Shown here in pieces: positions 26,136-34,971 of a stretch of DNA of 64,000 nt (positions are counted from its first letter, which is position 1; each line of letters starts with the position of its first letter). A program made the translations under genes and the position numbers. The notes under the pieces were generated by a model. The model was given only the letters and a program-made list of their open reading frames with translations, was not told where the DNA came from and searched no databases. This DNA is from UBA7359 sp963976795 (GTDB lineage: Bacteria > Pseudomonadota > Gammaproteobacteria > Eutrophobiales > Eutrophobiaceae), in the NCBI GenBank assembly GCA_963976795.1, contig CAXBLT010000013.1, forward strand, positions 1-64,000, in the 5' to 3' direction.

Positions 26136-26856
26136 TATTGTTATAGACATCGATAATGTTAGCTTTAATTACGGTGCAGTTCCTGTGTTAGAAGATATTT
26201 CTCTTAAGATCCATGAAGATGAATTCATCGGCATTATTGGTCCTAACGCTAGTGGTAAAAGTACGCTATTGAAGTTGATCCTCGGATTATTAGAGCCCGA
26301 TGAAGGCACGATCTCAAAATTTAATCACGATGGTAAAGATCTAAGAAATTATATTGGATACGTGCCGCAACACAGTACATTTTCTCGGGATTTTCCCATT
26401 ACTGTTGGCGAGGTTGTCATGATGGGCCATGTTGCTACTTCCTCAAGGTTTTTTCGTTATAGCAAAGAAGAGACCGAGTTAGCGAGACAGGTCATGCAAA
26501 AACTTGAAATCGAAGATATAGAAAAACGACAGGTTGGAGAATTGTCTGGCGGCCAATTACAACGAGTTTTAATCGCGCGGGCACTGGTATGTCAACCAGA
26601 GATTTTAATATTAGATGAGCCGACAGCTAATGTTGATATGCGCATAGAAGAAGATATTTTTTCCCTGTTAAAAAATTATAGTGAACATATGACGATAATT
26701 GTTGTATCGCATGACATAGCATTTATTTCTGGCTATGTTGATCGCGTTGCTTGTTTGAATCGTACGCTTGTTTGTCATAACACAGAATCAATTAGTGGAA
26801 AGATGATCGAAGAATTATACGATGCGCCAGTCAAGATGATTCACCACCATCATTAA
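26128..26856 (+). CDS. znuC: Zinc ABC transporter ATP-binding protein ZnuC
   Basis: A 242-residue ATPase with Walker A GPNASGKSTLLK, signature LSGGQLQRVLIAR and Walker B ILILDEPTANVD. The Q-loop is YVPQHS. The C-terminus ends in four histidines (MIHHHH), a natural tail that could sense or hold zinc, as seen in other ZnuC/ZnuA partners. It overlaps znuA by 8 bp and lies 3 bp before znuB. Confidence 0.94.
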   Translation: MTNIVIDIDNVSFNYGAVPVLEDISLKIHEDEFIGIIGPNASGKSTLLKLILGLLEPDEGTISKFNHDGKDLRNYIGYVPQHSTFSRDFPITVGEVVMMGHVATSSRFFRYSKEETELARQVMQKLEIEDIEKRQVGELSGGQLQRVLIARALVCQPEILILDEPTANVDMRIEEDIFSLLKNYSEHMTIIVVSHDIAFISGYVDRVACLNRTLVCHNTESISGKMIEELYDAPVKMIHHHH

Positions 26857-26859
26857 ATT

Positions 26860-27684
26860 ATGAATGAATTTATAACAGCATTAACAGAATATACATTTTT
26901 ACAAAATGCTATTTTTGCCTGCCTGCTAGCCAGTATAGGGTGTGGGGTGATTGGTAGTTATGTTGTTGTAAAACAAATCAGCTTTTTAACAGGGGGTATT
27001 GCCCACTCTGTATTAGCCGGCATGGGCATGGCCTATTTTTATAATGCATCGCCAATTTTGGGTGCAATCATTGCTGCTTTGGTGTCTAGTATTATGATCG
27101 GCTGGATCAATCTACGCTGGAAAGAACACGAAGATGTTTTAATCGCGGCGTTTTGGTCAGCTGGTATGGCGATTGGTATTTTATTCTTATCGAGAACGCC
27201 TGGGTATAACGTAGACTTAATGAGTTATTTGTTTGGCAATATATTATTAATAACGCGTAGTGATTTGTTATTAATGTTTTTACTCGACATAGTCGTGCTG
27301 GCTTTTGTGTTCATCTATTACAAACATTTTCTGGTTAGTGTGTTTGATGAAGAGTTTGCTCGATTGCGTGGTATAAACACGGAATTCTTTTACATTCTAC
27401 TATTGTGTTTGATCTCTATAACAATAGTGATATTGATTCAGCTTGTGGGGTTAATCATGGTGATAGCGCTATTGACTTTGCCTGCCGCCATAGCAAATCA
27501 ATATGTGACTTCATTGCACAAGATGTTTTTACTGTCTGCCGGAATCTGCGCGGTAATAAGTGTCTCCGGTGTGGCTATATCATTTGGCCCTGATCTACCT
27601 ACAGGTTCAGTTATCGTACTTACCGCATGTACTGCTTATTTCTCTTCAGTAATATTCAAACAAATCCTGAGCACCAACAAATAG
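26860..27684 (+). CDS. znuB: Zinc ABC transporter permease ZnuB
   Basis: A 274-residue integral membrane protein with about eight to nine helices. The family segments SFLTGGIAHSVLAGMGMAYF and VGLIMVIALLTLPAAIA, the latter with the coupling-helix region, are clear. It completes the Zur-regulated ZnuABC importer. It ends 16 bp from the convergent DAHP synthase gene, with no obvious terminator in between. Confidence 0.94.
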   Translation: MNEFITALTEYTFLQNAIFACLLASIGCGVIGSYVVVKQISFLTGGIAHSVLAGMGMAYFYNASPILGAIIAALVSSIMIGWINLRWKEHEDVLIAAFWSAGMAIGILFLSRTPGYNVDLMSYLFGNILLITRSDLLLMFLLDIVVLAFVFIYYKHFLVSVFDEEFARLRGINTEFFYILLLCLISITIVILIQLVGLIMVIALLTLPAAIANQYVTSLHKMFLLSAGICAVISVSGVAISFGPDLPTGSVIVLTACTAYFSSVIFKQILSTNK

Positions 27685-27700
27685 TCTAGTAAACTGTGAA

Positions 27701-28756
27701 CTACTGATTTCGACGTGTCTTACTGGCGCGAGCTAATGTTTTAATCAATTCAACAGTATCATCCCAACCAAGACAGGCATCAGTTATACTCTGTCCATAA
27801 ACAAGTTCCTTGTTTGGTGTAACATCTTGTCTACCCGCTATCAGGTGACTTTCAATCATAGTGCCAATAATGGACTTATTACCGGCAGAGATTTGCTTCG
27901 CGACATCTTCTCCAACCTGAATTTGAGCATCATGTTGTTTTCGGCTATTGGCATGACTCAGATCTATCATAATATTTGCCGGAAGATTTGCACTCTCCAG
28001 TTCCTTTGATACACGGCTAATATTTTCAGCGTCATAGTTAGGCTCCTTGCCACCACGTAAAATAATATGAGCGTCAGGATTCCCTGTTGTCGAAAAAATA
28101 GCCGCATTGCCTTCTTTTGTGAGAGATAAAAAGTTATGTGGGCGGGTTGATGAGCCAATGGCATCTACTGCGATTTTGGTTGTGCCGTAAGTTCCGTTTT
28201 TAAATCCAACCGGACATGATAAGCCAGAAGCTAATTCACGGTGAACCTGGCTTTCTGTTGTTCTGGCACCAATTGCGCCCCAACTAATTAAGTCTGTGAC
28301 ATATTGTGGAGTGATTAAATCCAAAAACTCTGTCCCTGCAGGCACACCCTTATTATTAAGATCTAGCAATAGTTGTCTGGCAATGCGTAAACCTTTATTG
28401 ATATTAAAACTATCATCGAGGTCTGGGTCATTTATCAGACCTTTCCAGCCAACTGTTGTGCGGGGTTTTTCAAAATACACGCGCATAATAATTAGCAAGT
28501 CATCGGAGTGTTCATCAATCAGCGGTTTTAATTTATCTGCATATTCTTTTGCAGCATCAGTGTCATGTATTGAGCAAGGACCTACTATTACGATCAGCCG
28601 TTGGTCTTCACCATGTAAAATGTTATGGGCGGCAGTACGTGTGTCAGCAGTTGTTTTTGCAGCGGTCTCGGTGATTACGATTTCCTCGCAAATAACCGAA
28701 GGTGAGGTAACAGCTTTGATTGACTCGATTCTTAAATCATCAGTTTTAAATTTCAT
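27701..28756 (-). CDS. 3-deoxy-7-phosphoheptulonate (DAHP) synthase, class I
   Basis: A 351-residue enzyme that condenses phosphoenolpyruvate and erythrose 4-phosphate, the first step of the shikimate pathway. Its length equals E. coli AroG (350). Active-site segments include VGPCSIHDTDAAKEYA, PRTTVGWKGLINDPDLD, GARTTESQVHRELASG and IMIDLSHANSRK. The start at ATG 28756 gives the normal MKFKTDDLRI N-terminus; 50 extra codons upstream are open but run through the promoter region and look non-coding. Which amino acid inhibits it (AroF, G or H type) cannot be read reliably. Confidence 0.94.
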   Translation of the reverse strand: MKFKTDDLRIESIKAVTSPSVICEEIVITETAAKTTADTRTAAHNILHGEDQRLIVIVGPCSIHDTDAAKEYADKLKPLIDEHSDDLLIIMRVYFEKPRTTVGWKGLINDPDLDDSFNINKGLRIARQLLLDLNNKGVPAGTEFLDLITPQYVTDLISWGAIGARTTESQVHRELASGLSCPVGFKNGTYGTTKIAVDAIGSSTRPHNFLSLTKEGNAAIFSTTGNPDAHIILRGGKEPNYDAENISRVSKELESANLPANIMIDLSHANSRKQHDAQIQVGEDVAKQISAGNKSIIGTMIESHLIAGRQDVTPNKELVYGQSITDACLGWDDTVELIKTLARASKTRRNQ

Positions 28757-28793
28757 AATGCTCGTATTCGTAATTGTTTTTTTGATGTAATTT

Positions 28794-29135
28794 TTAACCT
28801 GCGGGCCAGCTAAATTCCCGCCCTGCAAGAATATGTATGTGCAGGTGAAATACAGTTTGTCCCGCATCAGCACCATTATTAACGACCAGTCGAAAAGCCT
28901 CTCCATAGCCTTGTTCTTTTGCTATATCGCCTGCTTTTAGCAATAAGTGTCCTAATAATGATTGGTCGGCTTCGGTAGCATCCGATACTTTCACGATAGC
29001 TTGCTTAGGAATAAGCAGAATATGTACCGGTGCTTGAGGGGCTATGTCTCGGAATGCCAAACATAGCTCATCTTCATAGACAATATCTGCCGGTATTTCA
29101 CGGTTTATAATTTTACTAAATAATGTGTCGGTCAT
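28794..29135 (-). CDS. hinT: HIT family nucleotide phosphoramidase (HinT-like)
   Basis: A 113-residue protein beginning MTDTLFSKIINREIPADIVY, the standard HinT opening. The histidine triad is HLHIHIL near the C-terminus, followed by REFSWPAG. It hydrolyses adenosine phosphoramidates. I chose ATG 29135; an in-frame ATG at 29153 would add six residues. It is 37 bp upstream of the DAHP synthase gene on the same strand, so the two may be cotranscribed. Confidence 0.92.
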   Translation of the reverse strand: MTDTLFSKIINREIPADIVYEDELCLAFRDIAPQAPVHILLIPKQAIVKVSDATEADQSLLGHLLLKAGDIAKEQGYGEAFRLVVNNGADAGQTVFHLHIHILAGREFSWPAG

Positions 29136-29245
29136 GCCTAAACGTAATCCCATGAATATTGGATAATTTGCGAGCAGCGATTATAGCGTTTAATGGCAAA
29201 GAATAAACAGTCTTGGTTTATCTGGTAGTGCTTGTATGCAGGGTT

Positions 29246-30409
29246 TTAGTGCAAATAGGAAGATGAATTAAAATCAGGGTATTCAAATTTAGTTTGAAAC
29301 ATCACTAAATTGGTAGGGTTTTGGCGTAGAGAGATGTGCTTAAAAATGGTTGCATTATGAGTCTGGACTCTGATGTCCTCTCCAAATGCAGGAATTTCTA
29401 TTGAGTTTGTTAAGCTAATATCATATTTCTTGCGTAAATTATCTTCAATCATCTGAGATCTGACTTTTAGGGCAGTTGACATAATGTTCATGGCAACAAA
29501 TTCAGGTTGGTCCAGATGGATGACATGTCCGCTTTCTTTTGCGAGGAAATGCCTGCTTTGCATGCTGATATTCTTTAGATTATTTTGTAGTCTCAACCAT
29601 TGTTGCTCGCGTTGTTCTCCAAGTTCATCATTCGACCAGACTCGTTTTCCACGAGTGAGAATTGTGACAGGAAATATATATGGCGGGTGATTTGTCTGTT
29701 TGGCAACTTGTTGCGCACTGATCTCCATATTATCCAATTCATTTAATGTCGTATTTCTGGATTTCATTGATGACATTAATCGAAACGCGATTCGTTTATT
29801 CTCACTAGGATAACTTTCTGGAATAATCGGATGAAAGATACGAACCTTATAACTATTTTTGTAGGTTTTCTTTTCTTGTCTTTGCTCTACTCGTTTAAGC
29901 TCTTCCGTATTAAATTGTTCCGGATGAGAAGAATCTACCAAGATCAAACCTGCAGTCAATCCAGCATATTTACTAGCAAAGTAGCGAATGTTATAGCCAC
30001 CAAAAGAATGACCAACCAGTACGTATGGTCCAGAAATTTTTGATGCGGTTAATAAAAGGCGCAGTTCATTTGAAATTCTTGCAGTAGTTCTTGGTCCAGG
30101 GCCCGGATCGCTCCAGCCATAGCCTGCTCGATCATAGCTACAGATTTTAAGCTTATCTGCCAGACTATTTTGGATTTTAATCCATTCGAGTGAAAAACCG
30201 CCGATACCAGAATCAATTATGACGGTAGGATTTCCGCTACCAATGCAATTGATATGTAGACGATGCGTACCAATATCAATCAGTTCGCCGGGATAGTCTT
30301 TTTCCTTTGCGTGTGCGTTATTTGTTAGAGCATAGACGGTGATTATGAGGAGCAAAATAAAGGGTCTGAAATGCTGAACATTCAGTTTTTTTGCTTTGCA
30401 CTTATTCAT
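29246..30409 (-). CDS. Exported alpha/beta hydrolase
   Basis: A 387-residue protein. The N-terminal hydrophobic stretch (about 16-34, ending NNAHA) is a signal peptide, so it should act in the periplasm. The alpha/beta-hydrolase core has the nucleophile elbow GHSFGG (Ser135), the preceding YDRAGYGWSDPG and a late histidine in ESGHVIHLD. About 90 residues follow the catalytic histidine, a C-terminal extension without recognisable features. The substrate is unknown. It is monocistronic. Confidence 0.82.
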   Translation of the reverse strand: MNKCKAKKLNVQHFRPFILLLIITVYALTNNAHAKEKDYPGELIDIGTHRLHINCIGSGNPTVIIDSGIGGFSLEWIKIQNSLADKLKICSYDRAGYGWSDPGPGPRTTARISNELRLLLTASKISGPYVLVGHSFGGYNIRYFASKYAGLTAGLILVDSSHPEQFNTEELKRVEQRQEKKTYKNSYKVRIFHPIIPESYPSENKRIAFRLMSSMKSRNTTLNELDNMEISAQQVAKQTNHPPYIFPVTILTRGKRVWSNDELGEQREQQWLRLQNNLKNISMQSRHFLAKESGHVIHLDQPEFVAMNIMSTALKVRSQMIEDNLRKKYDISLTNSIEIPAFGEDIRVQTHNATIFKHISLRQNPTNLVMFQTKFEYPDFNSSSYLH

Positions 30410-30800
30410 AATTACCTTCTCCTATTATTAAACAAGAGATTATTAACAGCATCTTGTAGAGGAGAGACATAAGTGTCTTCGCCAAATGCACCTTACAATT
30501 ATAGAGAGCAATAGTTATGCCAGACTATATATTTCAATAATTATTTATAATTCATAGGCTTATAATTTCTGAGGTTAACTAAGAATTGACAATCTAGTGT
30601 TAAAACGACGACTATTGCCCACATTGTTGAACAATGTTGGTGCAATTTATTGAGGAAAGCATTGTCTTAATTTTTATACAATAGCTATCGTACCCTGTTA
30701 TAGCGATGGTTAATGTATTGATTGATAAATAAGAATATCCATGAGCTTAAGTCCATTACCATCAAAAGAGTGTAAATCTAACAATTTTTCTAAGGTGAAT
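30410..30800. other. 391-bp divergent intergenic region with a palindrome
   Basis: This gap lies between the exported hydrolase and an unrecognised lipoprotein gene, which point away from each other. I see no coding frame with good start signals. It holds a perfect palindrome, ACATTGTTGAACAATGT (30621-30637), extended imperfectly to 30618-30640, suitable for a dimeric regulator. An open frame from 30741 joins the next gene but lacks a Shine-Dalgarno. Confidence 0.5.
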
Positions 30801-31445
30801 ATGAAGTCTATAAGACAGAATTACATTTACATCATTACGCTCTTATTTATATGTAGCAGCCTATTCTCATGTCAATCTTCCATGACGCCACTACAAGTCA
30901 GTGAGAAGTTCTGGGAAGGTATTAAGAAGAAGAATATTTCATTAATAACTATATATGGTCGTTCTGACTCAGGTTATTCGATAGAGGCTATACAGCAATT
31001 GCCAGATGTCACTGCTATTACGTTTGGCAGAATTATTATAGACGCTGATATTGCAGAAATAGACACTCAAGTGACAATTATGTCAGGTGAAAAAACTATC
31101 GATATCCCACTTAAGACCTATTTAGAAAAAGAAAGTGATGTTTGGAGAGTAAATTACAAGCAATCAGTTCTTTTACTGAAGACAAATCAGAATCTGAGCG
31201 AATTATTGGGAGGCGTACAAGAGTTAACGGAGGACCTGACAGAAGATATAGAAGAATCGGTAGAAGATTTTAAGAAAAAGGCCATGCCGGAAATAGAGTC
31301 AAAACTAGATCAAGTAGAAGAAGCCTTGCGAAACAAAATACCTGAATTTAAAAATATGCTGGATGAATTTCTGGAGGGCCTTAAAAGGTCTTTAGAAAAA
31401 GCTGTTCCCCCCAAGGAAGAAGAAGCTAAAACTCAGCAAACCTGA
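30801..31445 (+). CDS. Hypothetical lipoprotein with acidic coiled-coil tail
   Basis: A 214-residue exported protein with lipobox LFSC (Cys24) after a hydrophobic signal. Residues about 30-125 resemble small secreted domains of the DUF4878/NTF2-like type (FWEGIKKKNISLI, YLEKESDVWRVNY), though I am not certain. Residues about 130-205 are strongly acidic and helical and should form a coiled coil. ATG 30801 follows AAGGTGA, a good Shine-Dalgarno; the ATG at 30741 is poorer and would spoil the signal peptide. Its function is unknown. Confidence 0.72.
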   Translation: MKSIRQNYIYIITLLFICSSLFSCQSSMTPLQVSEKFWEGIKKKNISLITIYGRSDSGYSIEAIQQLPDVTAITFGRIIIDADIAEIDTQVTIMSGEKTIDIPLKTYLEKESDVWRVNYKQSVLLLKTNQNLSELLGGVQELTEDLTEDIEESVEDFKKKAMPEIESKLDQVEEALRNKIPEFKNMLDEFLEGLKRSLEKAVPPKEEEAKTQQT

Positions 31446-31544
31446 TTATCACAATAGTACGCTAAGCTGTTTACAGGCTTGGTTATTTTCTTTAACCTAG
31501 TTTCTGAAATTCAAGTCCAAACATGAATTAAAGGGGAGTGGACT

Positions 31545-32009
31545 ATGTCAAAGTTATATGGTTTTTTTCTTGTACTACTCATGGTGTCAATGAGCACCGA
31601 GGCTTATGAACCTGTGCTAGATCATCAAGGAATGCTCTATTTTAATCTTACCTTTGATGCGGGCCAATCGAAAAAGATGGATCATAACTTTGGCTTCAGG
31701 TTCGACAGATCATTTGTTCAGCCCCGCGAATCAGTCTCATTGGATCAATTAAATGCCAAACCAGCGGTATTCAATCTTCAATTGAACAATAAGGGGTTAA
31801 AGGCGTTTAATATTCATGGTATCGATTATTCTTATGACGTAAATGACAAGTATGTTTATCACGGCGCAGAAGGTGGTGATACCAAGAGTAGTGGAGAAGC
31901 GGAGTCACAACCGATTCCTGAAGCATCAGAAGAACCCAGAAGAGAAATAGCAATACCGCTCGGCGTCGTTGTTGGTGTTTTAATCGGTACCTTGGCAGTG
32001 ATCCAGTAG
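31545..32009 (+). CDS. Hypothetical exported protein with C-terminal membrane anchor
   Basis: A 154-residue protein. Residues 1-20 are a signal peptide (ends STEA). Residues about 28-100 are predicted beta-rich (GMLYFNLTFDAGQSKK, FGFRFDRSF). A low-complexity Ser/Glu/Pro linker (110-130) leads to a C-terminal hydrophobic helix IAIPLGVVVGVLIGTLAVI with no charged tail. The middle resembles outer-membrane strands but is too short for a barrel. I do not recognise the family. A strong Shine-Dalgarno (AGGGGAG) precedes it. It is 99 bp downstream of the lipoprotein gene. Confidence 0.65.
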   Translation: MSKLYGFFLVLLMVSMSTEAYEPVLDHQGMLYFNLTFDAGQSKKMDHNFGFRFDRSFVQPRESVSLDQLNAKPAVFNLQLNNKGLKAFNIHGIDYSYDVNDKYVYHGAEGGDTKSSGEAESQPIPEASEEPRREIAIPLGVVVGVLIGTLAVIQ

Positions 32010-32034
32010 GAAAACTTGTTATAAGAAATTATTT

Positions 32035-32472
32035 TTAACTATCCGTGCATATTCCAGAAGTCATAACCTGTTCACCGACATGCCCAACGCCGCCTCTAAA
32101 TTTTGATTGCCCGTTACCAGTTGCAAAAGAAAATTTATGAGACATTACGCCATAAGTGAATTGCATAGTTTCATTTATAGCAATAATTTCTACCTCTGAC
32201 TTTACTACTAAAGTTAAACTGCCTGAATCGACGTTCCCGATGTCACTTATAATTTCGACATCTTCATTGGTTATGGTCACACGCAGTTTGCCTCCACGTC
32301 TATCAGTAGATCTTCCGGAACCCGTTATATAAACATTGTCTATATTGCATTCATATGCTTCATAGATGCCATATACTTCAACGTCTTCAAATACTTCAAT
32401 TTCAGCTGCGCGAATATGCTGCGCTAGAAAAAAAGTAATAAATAACACGATTAACGTACTTTTTTTTATCAT
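32035..32472 (-). CDS. Hypothetical small secreted protein
   Basis: A 145-residue exported protein with signal peptide MIKKSTLIVLFITFFLAQHIRA. The mature part is predicted all-beta, with two cysteines (in YECNIDNVY and SGICTDS) placed to form one disulfide linking the two ends. It is convergent with the preceding exported-protein gene, 25 bp away. The family is not recognised. Confidence 0.65.
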   Translation of the reverse strand: MIKKSTLIVLFITFFLAQHIRAAEIEVFEDVEVYGIYEAYECNIDNVYITGSGRSTDRRGGKLRVTITNEDVEIISDIGNVDSGSLTLVVKSEVEIIAINETMQFTYGVMSHKFSFATGNGQSKFRGGVGHVGEQVMTSGICTDS

Positions 32473-32748
32473 TAAGTAATTTATCCTAATTCGTGTGCGA
32501 CATTCAGTTTACAGGAACTTGTGTAAATTTAGAGTAGCCTATTGTGGATTGGTTTAATTTGTCCAGAATTTTTTATGACATAGCTACGCAAAGTAACGGT
32601 TGTGAGGATAATGTATTGAGAGTTAAAGAATAGACTTTGTATACAGGGACTTATGTATCGGATTTGAGAATTAAGGTGTGTGATTATCCACTGTATAGTG
32701 AATAGAACTTCATATCTTCAACGAAGATTAACGATCTATTTACTTAAC

Positions 32749-32825
32749 TGGTGGGCCCGGGAGGACTCGAACCTCCGACCAATGGATTATGAGTCCACTG
32801 CTCTAACCAACTGAGCTACAGGCCC
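32749..32825 (-). tRNA. tRNA-Ile2 (CAT, lysidine-type)
   Basis: A 77-nt cloverleaf on the minus strand with encoded CCA. The acceptor GGGCCTG pairs with CGGGCCC (one G-U), and the anticodon stem is GTGGA/TCCAT with loop CTCATAA. The anticodon CAT would be read as isoleucine AUA after TilS adds lysidine. I prefer Ile2 to Met because the acceptor and anticodon stem differ from elongator Met (encoded at 18.9 kb), and because tRNA-Ile2 (ileX) follows rpoD in enterics. Its 5' end is 24 bp after the rpoD stop. Confidence 0.85.
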
Positions 32826-32849
32826 TTATTTCTAAATTATGGATTATTT

Positions 32850-34676
32850 TTAAGTATCAAGGAAGGTTTTGAGTTCATCTGATCGCGAAGGGTGACGAAG
32901 TTTACGCAATGCTTTTGCCTCGATCTGACGAATACGTTCACGGGTAACATCAAACTGTTTACCTACTTCTTCAAGAGTATGGTCTGTATTCATATCAATA
33001 CCAAACCGCATTCTTAGTACTTTTGCTTCTCGTGCCGTAAGTCCTTCAAGTGCATCCCGCGTGGTTCGACGCAATCCTTCAAAGCCAGCAGAATCATTCG
33101 GGGCTTGTATATTAGCATCTTCAATAAAGTCGCCAAGATGCGAATCTTCATCATCACCAATTGGCGTTTCCATGGAGATTGGTTCCTTCGCAATTTTTAG
33201 AACTTTACGTACTTTTTCTTCTGGCATTTCCATGCGTTCTGCCAGTTCTTCCGGAGTAGGCTCACGTCCCATTTCCTGGAGTACTTGTCTGGAAATACGA
33301 TTTAACTTATTAATTGTTTCAATCATATGCACAGGTATACGAATCGTTCGTGCCTGATCTGCTATAGATCGTGTGATGGCTTGACGAATCCACCAGGTAG
33401 CATAGGTCGAAAATTTATAGCCGCGTCGATATTCAAATTTATCGACCGCTTTCATTAAGCCGATATTACCTTCTTGAATCAAATCAAGGAAAAGCAAGCC
33501 GCGGTTGGTATATTTTTTTGCTATAGAAATAACGAGTCGTAAATTGGCTTCAACCATTTCTTTTTTAGCTCTACGCGCCTTGGCCTCACCAATTGAAATA
33601 TTACGATTGATTTCTTTAATCTCAGGAATATTTAACAAGGCATCCTCAAAGAGTGTGGCCAACTTGCCTTGTACTTTTAGAATCTCTTCCTCATGCTCTT
33701 TGAGTCTTTCTACATAAGACGCTTTACTCTTTAAAATTCCCTTAATCCACTTAAAGTCGGTTTCGTGACCAGGAAAACTATCAATAAACTCTTTGCGAGG
33801 CATTCTCGCTTCTTTTACACAAAGCTCCATAATGCGCCGTTCTGAATAGCGAATTCGGTCAACTAAATCGCGTAAGTTATCTGTTAATAGATCAATAAAC
33901 TTGGGCGCGAGGCGGATCTCAAGAAACCATTGCGCCAATTCCTGTTCATGAACCTTGGTTTTATTATTATCCTTTCCATAGCGCTTAACTGCCTTGATGA
34001 ATTTTAAGTGCAGTTTTTCAAGCTTTTCGATGTGTTCCCTTACGTCTTCAGCTGTGAGTGCGGGGATCTCTTCTTCTTCCTCATCATCGTCGTCATCATT
34101 TACTTCGGTGGGATTAGAGACCTTTATGCCTTCATCTGGATATTCTTCAGTATCGTTGAAACCAATGATGGCATCACTGAGTTTCATTTTTTCATCGACA
34201 ATTAGATTGAAAGCATCAAGCAATGTAATGACAGTGCCGGGGTAACTAGATAAAGCGCCCAGAACCTGATGGATGCCCTCTTCAATACGTTTTGCGATCT
34301 TAATTTCGCCTTCGCGGGTCAATAAATCCACGGTGCCCATCTCGCGCATGTACATTCTGACCGGATCAGTTGTGCGACCAAACTCATTCTCAAGACTGGC
34401 TAATGCCGCGGCAGCTTCGGCGGCGGCATCCTCGTCCGGCACATCTGTATTATCAGTGATCTGTCCATCAAGATCGGGAGGGGTCTCATAGACCTTGATC
34501 CCCATGTCATTGATCATATTAACAATATCTTCAATTTGTTCTGGCTCTACGATGCCATCTGGAAGATGATCATTAACTTCACCATAGGTGAGGAAACCCT
34601 GCTCTTTGCCTTTGGCAATTAGCACCTTGAGTAATGACTTCTCGTCTTCCTTAAATACTTTTTCTACGTTTTCCAT
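32850..34676 (-). CDS. rpoD: RNA polymerase primary sigma factor RpoD (sigma-70)
   Basis: A 608-residue housekeeping sigma factor, close to E. coli RpoD (613). Region 1.1 is at the N-terminus; 1.2 starts TDPVRMYMREMGTVDLLTREG. The non-conserved region has an acidic stretch, DDDDDEEEEEIP. Region 2 has FLDLIQEGNIGLMKAVDKF and YKFSTYATWWIRQAI; region 3 follows; region 4.2 ends VTRERIRQIEAKALRKL. It therefore recognises standard -35 and -10 elements. It is the last protein gene of rpsU-yqeY-dnaG-rpoD. A 295-bp gap separates it from dnaG and may hold an own promoter, which I could not locate convincingly. Confidence 0.98.
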   Translation of the reverse strand: MENVEKVFKEDEKSLLKVLIAKGKEQGFLTYGEVNDHLPDGIVEPEQIEDIVNMINDMGIKVYETPPDLDGQITDNTDVPDEDAAAEAAAALASLENEFGRTTDPVRMYMREMGTVDLLTREGEIKIAKRIEEGIHQVLGALSSYPGTVITLLDAFNLIVDEKMKLSDAIIGFNDTEEYPDEGIKVSNPTEVNDDDDDEEEEEIPALTAEDVREHIEKLEKLHLKFIKAVKRYGKDNNKTKVHEQELAQWFLEIRLAPKFIDLLTDNLRDLVDRIRYSERRIMELCVKEARMPRKEFIDSFPGHETDFKWIKGILKSKASYVERLKEHEEEILKVQGKLATLFEDALLNIPEIKEINRNISIGEAKARRAKKEMVEANLRLVISIAKKYTNRGLLFLDLIQEGNIGLMKAVDKFEYRRGYKFSTYATWWIRQAITRSIADQARTIRIPVHMIETINKLNRISRQVLQEMGREPTPEELAERMEMPEEKVRKVLKIAKEPISMETPIGDDEDSHLGDFIEDANIQAPNDSAGFEGLRRTTRDALEGLTAREAKVLRMRFGIDMNTDHTLEEVGKQFDVTRERIRQIEAKALRKLRHPSRSDELKTFLDT

Positions 34677-34971
34677 AGGGAGTTTGGCTCGATATTTGCT
34701 ATGTTATTGTATGATATTTATTCGGTGAATGAGTTATAACTGGTTGATTAATAACAAACATTTGTCCGGACTAAAACAGTCAATTCTAACACATAGATCA
34801 GGATTGCGCTAGGTAGGATTATTAATATTTATTGTGAATCCAACCCTGATTTTTGTGGTTTTCGGTGATGTTATATGGGTATGTATTGTAATAATTCAAC
34901 CAGGCCTCATGCAAAAATTCACTTTAATCGAGGCGAAGTTTTAAAGTGTCTGTGGGCAGAACTTATAGAAC

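Noticed and set aside
26842..26853. Artificial histidine tag at the ZnuC end
   Set aside because: Only four histidines occur, and natural His-rich tails are common in zinc transport ATPases, so no engineering is implied.
28757..28906. N-terminal extension of the DAHP synthase
   Set aside because: The open codons upstream of ATG 28756 encode unlike residues, cover the hinT-side intergenic region and have no family counterpart; length without them equals AroG.
32749..32825. Initiator or elongator tRNA-Met
   Set aside because: The CAT anticodon alone would allow it, but the stem sequences differ from tRNA-Met at 18.9 kb, there is no initiator-type 1-72 mismatch, and its place after rpoD matches tRNA-Ile2.
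33994..34245. Serine-rich open frame opposite rpoD
   Set aside because: It is the complement of the acidic Asp/Glu codon run of sigma-70, which creates serine codons; there is no independent evidence of coding.
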